Shown here in pieces: positions 17,475-26,176 of a stretch of DNA of 64,000 nucleotides. This DNA is from Veillonella dispar (GTDB lineage Bacteria; Bacillota; Negativicutes; Veillonellales; Veillonellaceae). Every line of letters begins with the position of its first letter. Positions within the stretch are counted from its first letter, which is position 1. Where the stretch lies: NCBI RefSeq assembly GCF_900637515.1, contig NZ_LR134375.1:502501-566500 (forward strand). Reading direction: 5' to 3'. The translations under genes and the position numbers were made by a program. The notes under the pieces were generated by a model, which worked only from the letters and a program-made list of their open reading frames with translations, did no database searches and was not told where the DNA came from.

Positions 17475-17667
17475 TTTAGAATATTTAGGCGCCACCTGTA
17501 TGATATCTAAATGTTGTTGATACTTTCACGCTAATGAATAGTATATATGCCATATACGCATAGTGGTTAGAATATAGAAATTGGTAAATTGTTTAGGAAT
17601 TATGGTTAGTGTGCTATAATTAAATTATATTTATAGAAGCAATCAATACTGTTTCAGGAGGATCTTC

Positions 17668-18297
17668 ATGGCTTTTAAATTAAAAGGAAAAGAAGAAAAA
17701 TTTTTCAGTATTTTAGAAAATCATGCTGCTCTTACATATGAAAGTGCAGAGATGATGGAACGTGTGTTTAAAGGCGATATCTCTAAAGAAGAGGCTTTTC
17801 TTGAAATTGATACAAAGGAAAAAGCTGCCGATGAATTAGTAACCGAAACTGTAGAACGTTTGCGTAAAACATTTATCACTCCAATGGATCGCGAAGATAT
17901 TCAGCTTCTAATCGACCAATTGGATACTACATTGGATAATATTAAAGAAATCATGGATAAAATGGTTATGTACCACGTTGGTAAGCCAAGTGATGGTGCT
18001 ATCCGTATGAGTGAAATCGTTGTAAAATGCGTTAAGCATATTAATAAATCTATTGGTTATATGGGTAGCCTTAAAAAGGACCATGTGAAGGTAGAAGGCC
18101 GTGTACACCAAGTATTAAAACTTGAGTCTGAAGCGGATAATATTTACCACGAAGAAATGGCTAAACTCTTCACTGAGTGTACAGATCCTATTGAAATTAT
18201 CAAATGGAAGGAAATCCTTAGCGCCATGGAGGATGTAATCGATGGTTGCGAAGATTTGGTAGGTACATTCCGCCGGGTAGTATTGAAATATGCTTGA
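17668..18297 (+). CDS. DUF47 (PhoU-like) phosphate transport accessory protein
   Basis: 209 residues, nearly all helical. The N-terminal FKLKGKEEKFFSILENHAALTYESAE and the metal-binding-type acidic helices (EKAADELV, LIDQLDTTLDNIKEIMDKM, ALEDVIDGCEDLVGTFRR-like end) place it in the DUF47/PhoU-like family. Members accompany low-affinity Pit-type phosphate carriers and modulate uptake. It ends eight bases inside the pit gene, so the two are translationally coupled. The AGGAGG ribosome binding site is strong. A 330-bp upstream region holds the hydrogenase terminator and a probable promoter (TATAAT-like near 17618). Confidence 0.92.
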   Translation: MAFKLKGKEEKFFSILENHAALTYESAEMMERVFKGDISKEEAFLEIDTKEKAADELVTETVERLRKTFITPMDREDIQLLIDQLDTTLDNIKEIMDKMVMYHVGKPSDGAIRMSEIVVKCVKHINKSIGYMGSLKKDHVKVEGRVHQVLKLESEADNIYHEEMAKLFTECTDPIEIIKWKEILSAMEDVIDGCEDLVGTFRRVVLKYA

Positions 18298-19288
18298 GTC
18301 TCATTATTTAGTATGGCTAGTAGTATTTTTAGCATTAGCCTTCGACTATATCAATGGCTTCCACGATACGGCGAACGCCATTGCCACATCTGTTTCGACC
18401 CGTGCTATTGAGCCTAAAAAGGCTATTATGATGACGGCTGCACTCAATTTCTTGGGGGCCATGGTTAGTACAGGGGTTGCAAAGACAATCGGTGGAGATA
18501 TCGTAATGTCTGCATCTCTTATCAACAGTGGAATCATTTCGGCTGCTCTTATCGGTGCCATTACATGGAACTTGCTTACATGGTATTGGGGGATTCCGAG
18601 CTCCTCATCTCATGCGCTTATCGGTGGTATCATCGGTGCTGTAGGCTGGTCCGTAGGCTTTGATGCCTTAAATGAGGCAGGTATTTTAAAAATTTTCTTA
18701 TCCCTTATTTTATCTCCAATTGTAGCCATGATTGGTGGCTATATTGTGATGAAAGTATTGTTGCTTATCTTTGGTAGATTCTCTCCAATTGTACTAAATG
18801 ATAGATTTAGATCCATGCAAATTGTATCTGCCATCATGATGGCCTTCTCACATGGCTCTAATGATGCGCAAAAGGCGATGGGGATTATTACGTTAACTTT
18901 GCTTAGTGGTGGCTTCATTGATACATTGGATGTACCATTATGGGTTAAACTTTGTTGTGCTACGGCTATGGCTATGGGTACAGCAGTGGGTGGTTGGAAA
19001 ATCATCTCCACCATGGGGACTAAGATTTTCAAACTAGAAACAATTAATGGTTTTGCTGCTGACTTAAACTCTGCTATCACTATTTTTACAGCTACATTCT
19101 TACATTTACCTGTAAGTACGACACACGTTGTAAGTGGTTCCTTGCTTGGCGTAGGTTCCTCTAAACGTCTTAAAGCTGTTAACTGGGGCGTAGCAAGATC
19201 GATGGTGTTAGCTTGGTTTGTAACAATTCCATTATCTGGTATTGTAGCGGCTATTGCTTATGAAATCGGTCACTTATTATTTGGTTAA
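18290..19288 (+). CDS. pit: Inorganic phosphate transporter, Pit family
   Basis: A membrane carrier of 332 residues with about ten hydrophobic segments. Both inverted halves carry the family signature: FDYINGFHDTANAIAT (about residues 18-33) and FSHGSNDAQKAMGIITL (about 184-200). GIPSSSSHALIGGIIG and LPVSTTHVVSGSLLG are the paired Ser/Thr-His motifs. It imports phosphate, or metal phosphate, with protons or Na+. It is coupled to the DUF47 gene upstream and followed by a terminator, so the pair is a complete two-gene operon. Confidence 0.95.
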   Translation: MLESHYLVWLVVFLALAFDYINGFHDTANAIATSVSTRAIEPKKAIMMTAALNFLGAMVSTGVAKTIGGDIVMSASLINSGIISAALIGAITWNLLTWYWGIPSSSSHALIGGIIGAVGWSVGFDALNEAGILKIFLSLILSPIVAMIGGYIVMKVLLLIFGRFSPIVLNDRFRSMQIVSAIMMAFSHGSNDAQKAMGIITLTLLSGGFIDTLDVPLWVKLCCATAMAMGTAVGGWKIISTMGTKIFKLETINGFAADLNSAITIFTATFLHLPVSTTHVVSGSLLGVGSSKRLKAVNWGVARSMVLAWFVTIPLSGIVAAIAYEIGHLLFG

Positions 19289-19307
19289 TAAATAGCTATA
19301 TAAAACT

Positions 19308-19337
19308 AAAAAAGACTGCGAGAGCAGTCTTTTTTTA
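19308..19337 (+). terminator. Terminator after pit
   Basis: AAAAGACTGC, a GAGA loop and GCAGTCTTTT, followed by T. Confidence 0.9.
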
Positions 19338-19632
19338 GTTCTGTTGTTTAAGAATTGGATTAATTGAGTTATACAATTTATCAATTAGATTTTACTATTT
19401 TTTTTAGTTTATTATGAACCTGTCATCAAAGAATGTTGATATACACTAGGTTTTAAATACTATATTCTATAAAAGCGATTTATCTATATTTGGCAACGTT
19501 AATGTTATAATTCAAGTTGAATATAGAGAAATGCTTATAAATATGTGGTTTTCTTAATTATGCATTTTATTAATAAATACAGTTTATTGCTTGTTTAACA
19601 GTTGTTTTAGGATTGTTTATAATGAATAACTG
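19338..19632. other. AT-rich intergenic stretch, nothing recognised
   Basis: About 295 bases of AT-rich sequence between the pit terminator and the promoter at 19633. I see no coding frame, tRNA or clear structured RNA. Confidence 0.5.
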
Positions 19633-19661
19633 TTGCATACTTATGTAGCAGAGGTTATACT
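19633..19661 (+). promoter_or_regulatory. Promoter of the small GAGRP-type protein gene
   Basis: TTGCAT at 19633-19638 and TATACT at 19656-19661 are separated by 17 bases; the predicted start is near 19668, only a few bases before an AAGGAG sequence. Confidence 0.65.
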
Positions 19662-19703
19662 ATCGGTAGAAGGAGTTTTTCAAGTGAAAAGTGAGGTATG
19701 TAT

Positions 19704-19877
19704 ATGGCATGGGGTGGAACTAGACGCGGTGCCGGGCGCCCACGTAATCCGATTAAACGTATTGGTAGAACCATTCGACTAAGTGATGAAGAGTTTCTTT
19801 CACTCAAACCATTGATTATGGCCATCAAGGCAAATAATGATAAACGCTATAGGCAACAATGTACTAGAAATGTATAA
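19704..19877 (+). CDS. Small basic protein with GAGRP motif
   Basis: 57 residues, function unknown. The N-terminus MAWGGTRRGAGRPRNPIKR contains the GAGRP motif seen at the start of many small DNA- or RNA-binding proteins and phage/mobile-element proteins, followed by TIRLSDEEFLSLKPLI, which resembles a strand-helix of ribbon-helix-helix type. It is highly basic. ATG 19704 has a GAGG about nine bases upstream. A GTG at 19684 in another frame fits the stronger AGGAG (19671-19675) and would make a 32-residue peptide overlapping the start, possibly a leader. Its own promoter precedes it. Confidence 0.6.
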   Translation: MAWGGTRRGAGRPRNPIKRIGRTIRLSDEEFLSLKPLIMAIKANNDKRYRQQCTRNV

Positions 19878-20007
19878 ATAGGCATTGTCACAGCATATAA
19901 ACATAATAAACTTTTAATCTATTTTACAATAACCCATTATTTAAATCTTTCAACTACAACACATCTCTACTCTCTAACAATATGCTGTGTGCAATACAAG
20001 TAGTACG

Positions 20008-20042
20008 AAAAAGGTCCCAATTCATTGAATTGGGACCTTTTC
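20008..20042. terminator. Bidirectional terminator
   Basis: AAAAAGGTCCCAATTCA and TGAATTGGGACCTTTTT pair with a very short loop. It serves the minus-strand ABC importer operon and possibly the small gene at 19704-19877. Confidence 0.88.
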
Positions 20043-20165
20043 CGTTACATATAGTATATGTCACAGTATATTTAACTACCTAGGACAAATACTATCTAAT
20101 ACTATATATAATTTTATTAACTTATAGGACTAGTTAATAGAATACTTTCATAGCTGAGTAAATCG

Positions 20166-21170
20166 TTAGTCGATTTTTACGCCGTGAATTTCTTCAGCTA
20201 AACGTTTTAAAGCATCTACTGTACGAACGCCAGGTGTGATCTCAGATAGTTTTACACGAATGAAATGACCTTCTTTTACAGCAGTGATATCTTGAAGTTG
20301 AGGGTTAGATTTGATTTTTTCAATTTTTTGTTGGAAATCATCATCGTTGCGAATGGAGTTACCATAGTCAGCAATAATAATGTAATCAGGATTTTGAGCA
20401 ATTACAGTTTCCCAAGAACCTTTAGCCCATGTTTTATCAACGCCTAAACCGCTCATTACGTTATCAGCGCCGATAAGTTTCAAGATGTTTGTAGTGTAAC
20501 CTTCGAAGGCTGTGAATGGTTGGCCATCTTCAGAGTCATAAATGAATACCCGTTTACGAGGTAAGTCTTTTAATTTAGCTTGGATAGCTTCTAACGTTTT
20601 TCGTTGACCTGCAACCCATTCTTCAGCTTTAGGTTTAACGCCGAAGATTTCACCTAATTTAATCATGTCGTTGAAGTTAGTTTCTAAATCCGCTTTCGTA
20701 GACAACATGGATTCAGGAAGCCAAATATTAACCTTTTGAGCGATCATTTTATCTGCAGGAATAGCGCGTTTGCTGAAGGAGTCAGGCCAGCCTGTTGCAA
20801 AGTCTGGCTTTACGGACATGAATACTTCGTAGGACGGCCATTTGTCGGATAATACTTTTACCTTGTCATAGGCCGCTTGTAGAGGTGGATAGATTTCTTC
20901 TTCTTTGAAAGCTGTACCAGCCATCTTATCTTCAAGACCTAGTTGGAGCATCATTTCTGTAGTTGCTTGGGACATGGATACTGCATGGGTAGGAGCGGAT
21001 TTTACAGCAAAGTCAGTTTTTGTACCGTCAAATGTTTCACTCCATGTTACCGCATTGCCATTATCAGCAGTATTCTTAGTTGTATCAGAACCACAACCAG
21101 CAATAGCAAAGGTTGCGCATGCCATAGCGACTAATAACAATTTTTTTGATTTTCTTAATTTTTGGAACAT
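20166..21170 (-). CDS. Periplasmic/lipoprotein binding protein of an iron-siderophore or cobalamin ABC importer
   Basis: 334 residues. The N-terminus has a lipobox (FAIAGC, Cys about residue 26), so it is a lipoprotein. The mature part is a TroA/FepB-type class III binding fold: AVSMSQATTEMMLQLGLEDKM (about 63-83), VKPDFATGWPDSF (about 119), a long backbone helix, then NPDYIIIADYG (about 260). The ligand could be ferric siderophore, heme or corrinoid; specificity is not readable. It is last in the operon permease-ATPase-binding protein, 20 bases after the ATPase gene. Confidence 0.88.
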   Translation of the reverse strand: MFQKLRKSKKLLLVAMACATFAIAGCGSDTTKNTADNGNAVTWSETFDGTKTDFAVKSAPTHAVSMSQATTEMMLQLGLEDKMAGTAFKEEEIYPPLQAAYDKVKVLSDKWPSYEVFMSVKPDFATGWPDSFSKRAIPADKMIAQKVNIWLPESMLSTKADLETNFNDMIKLGEIFGVKPKAEEWVAGQRKTLEAIQAKLKDLPRKRVFIYDSEDGQPFTAFEGYTTNILKLIGADNVMSGLGVDKTWAKGSWETVIAQNPDYIIIADYGNSIRNDDDFQQKIEKIKSNPQLQDITAVKEGHFIRVKLSEITPGVRTVDALKRLAEEIHGVKID

Positions 21171-21190
21171 AGTAAGCCCTTTCTTATGAA

Positions 21191-21937
21191 TTAATAATAT
21201 AAATGATAGCGCCCTTCATCCCAAGAGGTTTTGAAAGGAACTTCAAATATAGGTTCAAGAATTTCAGGTGTTAACACCTCGGTAGGGGAACCTTCCTTTA
21301 GGATGGTTCCCTCGTTCATAACAACAACATGATCGCAATATTGAGCGGCTAAATTCAAGTCGTGTAAGACTACGATAGTTGTGCCTGTAAACGCTCGCAA
21401 TTGTTTCATCAGTGCTATTTTATATTTCATATCTAGATGGTTTGTAGGCTCATCTAAGAGTAGAATTTGAGGTTTTTGAGTTAATGCTTTGGCGATGAAT
21501 ACCCGTTGCTTTTCGCCACCTGATAAATGATGAATTTCTTCATCTGCTAAATGAGTAATACCTACTTCATGCATATAATGCTCTGCGATTTTTACATCCT
21601 CTGAGCTATATGTGCCGAAGTGTTGTTTGTAAGGATAACGACCCATAAGAACGATATCTTTTACGAGAAAATCATCAATCATAGAATCTCTTGATTGTGT
21701 TAGAACGGCTACTAATTGAGCAAATTCGCGGCCTTTATACGATTCTAATGGCCTTTGATTCAATATGATTTTATCTTTTGATGGTAGTAGTCGGTAAAGA
21801 TGGCTCAGTAATGTAGACTTACCACATCCATTTGGCCCGATGATGGCTGTAATTTTATTATTAGGAAATGTTACAGAAATATTCTTTAACACTTCTTTCT
21901 TCTCGTAGGAGAAGGACAGCTGATTAATTTGATACAT
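21191..21937 (-). CDS. ABC importer ATP-binding protein (FecE/BtuD type)
   Basis: 248 residues from the ATG at 21937, which has an AGGAGA ribosome binding site; an in-frame upstream extension to 22000 lacks one and overlaps the permease gene. Walker A is GPNGCGKST (about 34-42), the signature HLSGGEKQR (about 135), and Walker B LLLDEPTNHLD. The domain drives uptake through the FecCD-type permease encoded just upstream. Confidence 0.95.
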   Translation of the reverse strand: MYQINQLSFSYEKKEVLKNISVTFPNNKITAIIGPNGCGKSTLLSHLYRLLPSKDKIILNQRPLESYKGREFAQLVAVLTQSRDSMIDDFLVKDIVLMGRYPYKQHFGTYSSEDVKIAEHYMHEVGITHLADEEIHHLSGGEKQRVFIAKALTQKPQILLLDEPTNHLDMKYKIALMKQLRAFTGTTIVVLHDLNLAAQYCDHVVVMNEGTILKEGSPTEVLTPEILEPIFEVPFKTSWDEGRYHLYY

Positions 21938-21963
21938 AGTATCTCCTATAGATATGATATACA

Positions 21964-22971
21964 CTAACCATTGTGTTTGTAACGATTCATAATAATCCAA
22001 ATGAAGAGTGGCGCCCCTAGTAAGGATGTAAGAACACCGATTGGGATTTCTTCCGGACTATATAGGGCTCTTGATAATACATCTGACCATATCATGACGA
22101 TACTACCGATTAGAGCACTAAAAAGTAATGTGTTTCTATGCTTAGGACCACCTATAATTCTAGCTAGGTGTGGAATTATGAGTCCTATAAAACCGACTAC
22201 ACCCACTTTTGATACTAATGTGGCAATGACAATAGAGGATATAATAACGATGCTTAGCTGTAACTGTTTAACTGATAAGCCCATTTGTGCTGCTTCATGA
22301 TTACCCAGTAGTAGCACATCAAGATCTTGATTAAACATATAGATGTATAGCATAAACAAGGTTACAATGATAGCCGTTAATGGTAAATCACCCCATTGAA
22401 TGCCTGCAAAGCTACCTAGGAGCCAGAACATAGCACTACGAACTTGTGCCTCGTGCTTAGCTCCGTAGATGATCATCATAGTTAAAGCCGAGAAAATCCC
22501 CGTCATGCCCATACCGATGAGGATAAGTTTTACAGGACTATTGCTTTTACCAACACAGAGCAATACCAAGATAATAGAGAGAGCTGCACCTAGGGCTGCA
22601 AAAACAGGTGTATTATAGGCCTCTAGTAGTGGAATACCGCCCATGATGATAGCAAATACGGCACCTGTACTAGCACCCGATGAAACACCTAGTACATAGG
22701 GATCTGCTAGAGCATTTCTAGTTACCGTTTGCATTAATAAACCTACAAGGGATAGGCCTATACCTGTTAGTACTGAGTAGATGAGCCTAGGCAAACGAAT
22801 ATCCGTAATAATTGTGTTTGTCATGGACGTGGTCGCATTTGGGTCCATCATAGCCATAAGTGCAGGAATGATTTGATCTAAAGAAATAAATGTGGATCCA
22901 AATTGCAAGGCCGTTACCAATGAAATACATAATATTACACAAAGTATTAATGCTTTTATAGAAGTTTGCAT
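21964..22971 (-). CDS. ABC importer permease, FecCD/BtuC family
   Basis: 335 residues with about ten hydrophobic segments. Family signatures include RLPRLIYSVLTGIGLSLVGLLMQ (about 57-79), NALADPYVLGVSSGASTGAV (about 87) and GFIGLIIPHLARIIGG (about 255), the cytoplasmic coupling helix. It forms the inner-membrane channel of the importer. It is the first gene of the minus-strand operon. The upstream region (22972-23100) holds an inverted repeat TTCTATA/TATAGAA (23077-23103 area) that could be a regulator site, but it is not a good Fur box. Confidence 0.93.
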   Translation of the reverse strand: MQTSIKALILCVILCISLVTALQFGSTFISLDQIIPALMAMMDPNATTSMTNTIITDIRLPRLIYSVLTGIGLSLVGLLMQTVTRNALADPYVLGVSSGASTGAVFAIIMGGIPLLEAYNTPVFAALGAALSIILVLLCVGKSNSPVKLILIGMGMTGIFSALTMMIIYGAKHEAQVRSAMFWLLGSFAGIQWGDLPLTAIIVTLFMLYIYMFNQDLDVLLLGNHEAAQMGLSVKQLQLSIVIISSIVIATLVSKVGVVGFIGLIIPHLARIIGGPKHRNTLLFSALIGSIVMIWSDVLSRALYSPEEIPIGVLTSLLGAPLFIWIIMNRYKHNG

Positions 22972-23284
22972 AAAATCTCCTTATTCTGTTTTAAAGGTAA
23001 TATAACCTTATCTAAGTATAGAGAACTTTCTATATATATACAATATACATACGTGTATAGGTATTGATTGTAGTAAATATAATTCTATAGAAGTTCTTTA
23101 TAGAATTGAGCTCAAAGTGAAATTTGAAATAGGATTTTAGTACTAATAAAAATTTAGAATTGAGGATAAATATTCGTTCGTTAGTTTTGGGTAATCTATT
23201 AATAAAATAATAGAAAAATGTTAATTTTATTTATTTTTATTACTGTATTTCTATTTTGTTATATGAAAAAATTCACAGAATGGA

Positions 23285-23290
23285 TATAAT
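23285..23290 (+). promoter_or_regulatory. -10 element of the PTS operon promoter
   Basis: A perfect TATAAT preceded by GGA lies 38 bases upstream of the TTG start of the IIA gene. No good -35 box is visible at 17 bases, so an activator may be needed. Confidence 0.5.
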
Positions 23291-23327
23291 AAAAGTATGT
23301 ACGTAAGTAAATTCAGGAGGTGTTAGC

Positions 23328-23792
23328 TTGTTACAAGATTTACTATCTGAGGATAATGTATCTTTTCATTATCCTGCAGAAACGTGGGAAGAGGTAATTC
23401 GTCACGGTGGCCAACTCATGGTTGATGCTGGTTTTACTGATCCATCTTATACGGAGGCTATGGTTGAAGTAGTACGTGAAATGGGGCCATATATTGTATT
23501 GGCACCAGGTCTTGCGATGCCACATGCTCGTCCGGAAAATGGGGCAAAACGTGTAGGTACTGCATTGGTAACCTTAGAAAAACCATTGAATTTTGGTAGT
23601 CCTGACAATGATCCTGTGTCTGTTGCGTTGTTTTTATGTGCTCCAAACAAGGATGAACATATTCAGTTGTTGACAGATATTGCTACATTATTTGAAGATG
23701 ATGAGTTTTTAGATGCGGCTGCTGATTTTGAAAGTATTGAAGATGTACAAGCATTCTTGGCCGAGCATTTAGAAGATCAAGAATACGTTTAG
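23328..23792 (+). CDS. PTS EIIA component, ascorbate/fructose-mannitol type
   Basis: 154 residues. The phosphorylated His is in the family motif LAPGLAMPHARPE (about residues 63-75). The N-terminal FHYPAETWEEVIRHGGQLMVDAGF fits EIIA of the fructose/mannitol/ascorbate group (UlaC-like). It starts at TTG 23328 behind a perfect AGGAGG spaced seven bases. It receives phosphate from HPr and passes it to the IIB protein encoded next. It is the first gene of a IIA-IIB-IIC-DUF454 operon with no adjacent catabolic enzyme. Confidence 0.92.
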   Translation: MLQDLLSEDNVSFHYPAETWEEVIRHGGQLMVDAGFTDPSYTEAMVEVVREMGPYIVLAPGLAMPHARPENGAKRVGTALVTLEKPLNFGSPDNDPVSVALFLCAPNKDEHIQLLTDIATLFEDDEFLDAAADFESIEDVQAFLAEHLEDQEYV

Positions 23793-23804
23793 TAGGAGGC
23801 AAGT

Positions 23805-24080
23805 ATGATTTCTGTATTAACTGTATGCGGTAATGGCATTGGTTCTAGCTTGATGCTAAAAATGAAAATTGAAGAAATCTGTGCTGAAAATGGTATTGAT
23901 GCACAAGTTGAATCTATTGATTTTAATGCCGCACAAGGTCGTAAAGCGGACCTTATTGTAACTGTAAAAGAGTTAGCTGAACAATTTGAAGACAAGAATG
24001 TCGCTATTGTTCGCAGCTATATTAATAAAAAGAAAATCACTGAAGATATTCTTGATGCATTGAAACAAGCAGCTCAATAA
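23805..24080 (+). CDS. PTS EIIB component, ascorbate (UlaB) type
   Basis: 91 residues, usual for a separate EIIB. The phosphocysteine loop is VCGNGIGSSLMLKM (Cys8), typical of the lactate/galactitol/ascorbate-type IIB fold. It lies 12 bases after the IIA gene, with an AGGAGG-like site. It transfers phosphate from EIIA to the substrate bound in the IIC protein. Confidence 0.93.
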   Translation: MISVLTVCGNGIGSSLMLKMKIEEICAENGIDAQVESIDFNAAQGRKADLIVTVKELAEQFEDKNVAIVRSYINKKKITEDILDALKQAAQ

Positions 24081-24109
24081 TGTAACAACTATATATAGGA
24101 GGTAGTGCC

Positions 24110-25477
24110 ATGGAAATGGTATTAGAGTTCTTACGTGATGTGCTGTCTCAACCAGCACTTTTGATTGGTATTATGTCATGTATAGGTTTGATTGCCTTGA
24201 AACGCCCGTTTCATAAGGTAATGACTGGTACATTAAAACCTATTCTTGGATACTTGATGCTCGCAGCTGGTGCAGGTGTTATCGTTAACAATCTTGATCC
24301 ACTAGGTAAGATGATTGAGCATGGCTTCCATATTACTGGTGTAGTACCAAACAACGAAGCTATCGTGGCTGTAGCACAAAAGGTACTTGGCGTTGAAACG
24401 ATGTCTATTCTCGTAGTAGGCTTATTGATGAACTTATGTATTGCTCGTTTCACCAAGTTCAAATATGTGTTCTTAACAGGTCACCATAGCTTATTTATGG
24501 CTTGTCTTATGTCTGCCGTACTCGGTACTGCAGGTTTGTCCGGTATGGAACTCATCCTTGTAGGTGGTTTCTTGATGGGCGCTTGGTCTGCTATTTCTCC
24601 AGCAATTGGCCAAAGCTATACATCTAAGGTTACAGAAGGCGATGAAATTGCTATCGGTCACTTTGGTAGTTTAGGTTATTATTTATCCGCTTGGGTTGCC
24701 AAATATGTAGGTAAAGCAGACGATAGTACAGAAGACATTGAAATTCCAGAAAAATGGGGTTTCTTGCGTGACTCTACTTTATCTACAGCATTGACTATGA
24801 TCGTATTCTACTTGATTGCAGCCTTTGCAGCTGGTTCTGAGTTTGTAGCTACTTTATCTGGTGATATGAGTCCTTACTTATACGCTGTTATGAGCGCTAT
24901 GAACTTTGCTGTAGGTGTAACAATCGTATACTCTGGTGTACGTATGATCTTAGGTGATTTAATTCCTGCATTCCAAGGTATTGCAACAAAAATTATCCCT
25001 AATGCTATCCCAGCAGTAGACTGTGCCGTATTCTTTACATATGCTCCAACAGCAGTAGTATTGGGCTTCATTAGCTCCTTTATTGGAGGTATCATTGGTA
25101 TGCTCATCCTTGGCGCTGTAGGTGGTGTGTTGATCATTCCTGGTCTTGTACCTCATTTCTTCTGCGGTGCAACAGCAGGTATCTATGGTAATGCTACAGG
25201 CGGTCGTCGTGGTGCAGCAGTAGGTGCATTCCTTAATGGTTTGGCTATTACTTTCTTGCCAGCATTGGCATTGCCAGTTCTTGGTCAATTAGGTTTCCAA
25301 AATACAACATTTGGTGATGCAGACTTTGCCGTAATGGGTCTTGTACTTGGTCATACATTCGAATGGATTGGTATGGCTGGTATCTATGGTATCGTAGCGA
25401 TTGCAGCTCTTGTACTTATCATTCCAAACTTTATTAAAACAAAAGGTAAAGTTATTAATTATGTAGAAGAGGAGTAA
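24110..25477 (+). CDS. PTS EIIC component, ascorbate (UlaA/SgaT) family
   Basis: 455 residues with about 10-11 hydrophobic segments. FLRDVLSQPALLIGIMSCIGLIALKR at the N-terminus, NAIPAVDCAVFFTYAPTAVVLGF (about 296) and VPHFFCGATAGIYGNATGGRRGAAVGAF (about 345) are typical of UlaA. It should import and phosphorylate L-ascorbate or a related acidic or polyol substrate. No UlaD/E/F-type enzymes are in this window, so the substrate remains open. The stop codon overlaps the start of the DUF454 gene. Confidence 0.93.
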   Translation: MEMVLEFLRDVLSQPALLIGIMSCIGLIALKRPFHKVMTGTLKPILGYLMLAAGAGVIVNNLDPLGKMIEHGFHITGVVPNNEAIVAVAQKVLGVETMSILVVGLLMNLCIARFTKFKYVFLTGHHSLFMACLMSAVLGTAGLSGMELILVGGFLMGAWSAISPAIGQSYTSKVTEGDEIAIGHFGSLGYYLSAWVAKYVGKADDSTEDIEIPEKWGFLRDSTLSTALTMIVFYLIAAFAAGSEFVATLSGDMSPYLYAVMSAMNFAVGVTIVYSGVRMILGDLIPAFQGIATKIIPNAIPAVDCAVFFTYAPTAVVLGFISSFIGGIIGMLILGAVGGVLIIPGLVPHFFCGATAGIYGNATGGRRGAAVGAFLNGLAITFLPALALPVLGQLGFQNTTFGDADFAVMGLVLGHTFEWIGMAGIYGIVAIAALVLIIPNFIKTKGKVINYVEEE

Positions 25478-25872
25478 TGAAAACAACTGAGCAACATAGT
25501 AATGTTGTAATACGATATATATTCCTTACTATAGGGGCTATTAGCTTTGCTCTTGGTACAGCGGGTATCGTATTACCACTATTGCCAACAGTACCTTTTT
25601 ATATGCTTACCTTATTTTGTTTAGCTAGAGGATCTAAACGTTTTCATAAAATGTTTTTAGAATCTAGTTTATATCAAAAGACTGTTGGTGCTTATGAACG
25701 CGATAAAGCGTTAACGTTGCGGACAAAGTTGTCCATTTTCTTATCTGTGAGTACAATAATGGCGATTGGTGCGTATTTTAGTCAAGATATGCCCATTGCA
25801 CTTGGTGTTATGGCCTTTGTATGGCTTGGTCATGTTATAGCATTAGTCTTTATTGTAAAAACAAAAAAATAA
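25477..25872 (+). CDS. DUF454 (YbaN-like) inner membrane protein
   Basis: 131 residues with three or four hydrophobic segments. The motif GIVLPLLPTVPFYMLTLFCLARGSKRFH (about residues 29-56) identifies the YbaN/DUF454 family, whose function is unknown. Its ATG lies in the stop codon of the PTS IIC gene (TAATGA), so it is translated with the PTS cassette. Linkage to a PTS may be accidental or may reflect a membrane quality-control role. Confidence 0.9.
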   Translation: MKTTEQHSNVVIRYIFLTIGAISFALGTAGIVLPLLPTVPFYMLTLFCLARGSKRFHKMFLESSLYQKTVGAYERDKALTLRTKLSIFLSVSTIMAIGAYFSQDMPIALGVMAFVWLGHVIALVFIVKTKK

Positions 25873-25899
25873 AGAATTATCTCTGATAATTCTAAATAT

Positions 25900-25952
25900 A
25901 GCCTTGTAAGTTAGACTGCGTTGGTTTAACTTGCAAGGCTTATTTTATTATA
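25900..25952 (+). terminator. Terminator of the PTS operon
   Basis: AGCCTTGTAAGTTA and TAACTTGCAAGGCT pair over 14 bases with one G-U, followed by TATTTTATT. Confidence 0.75.
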
Positions 25953-26096
25953 AAATCAATCATACATAGAGTAGACTGTGTAATGAATGGATTTTAATGA
26001 ATAGAGCGCTATATATTACTGAAATTATCTTATGTGGATTACAAATAGTAGAAACTTATATTTTTAAAGAAAAAATGAATTATTACAAAAATTAAT

Positions 26097-26125
26097 TTGA
26101 CAATGAATATCAATAAGTATACTAT
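26097..26125 (+). promoter_or_regulatory. Promoter with embedded Fur-type palindrome upstream of the AraC gene
   Basis: TTGACA at 26097-26102 and TACTAT at 26120-26125 are separated by 17 bases. The palindrome TGACAATGAATATCA (26098-26112) overlaps the -35 box and spacer. As a 7-1-7 site it matches the Fur consensus TGATAAT-N-ATTATCA at 12 of 14 half-site positions. A closely related site lies upstream of the receptor gene at 27152-27166. Bound repressor would block RNA polymerase directly. Confidence 0.7.
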
Positions 26126-26176
26126 GATAATTGTGTAAGTGATAATTTATATAGTATTTGTGTATATGGTGATAGT

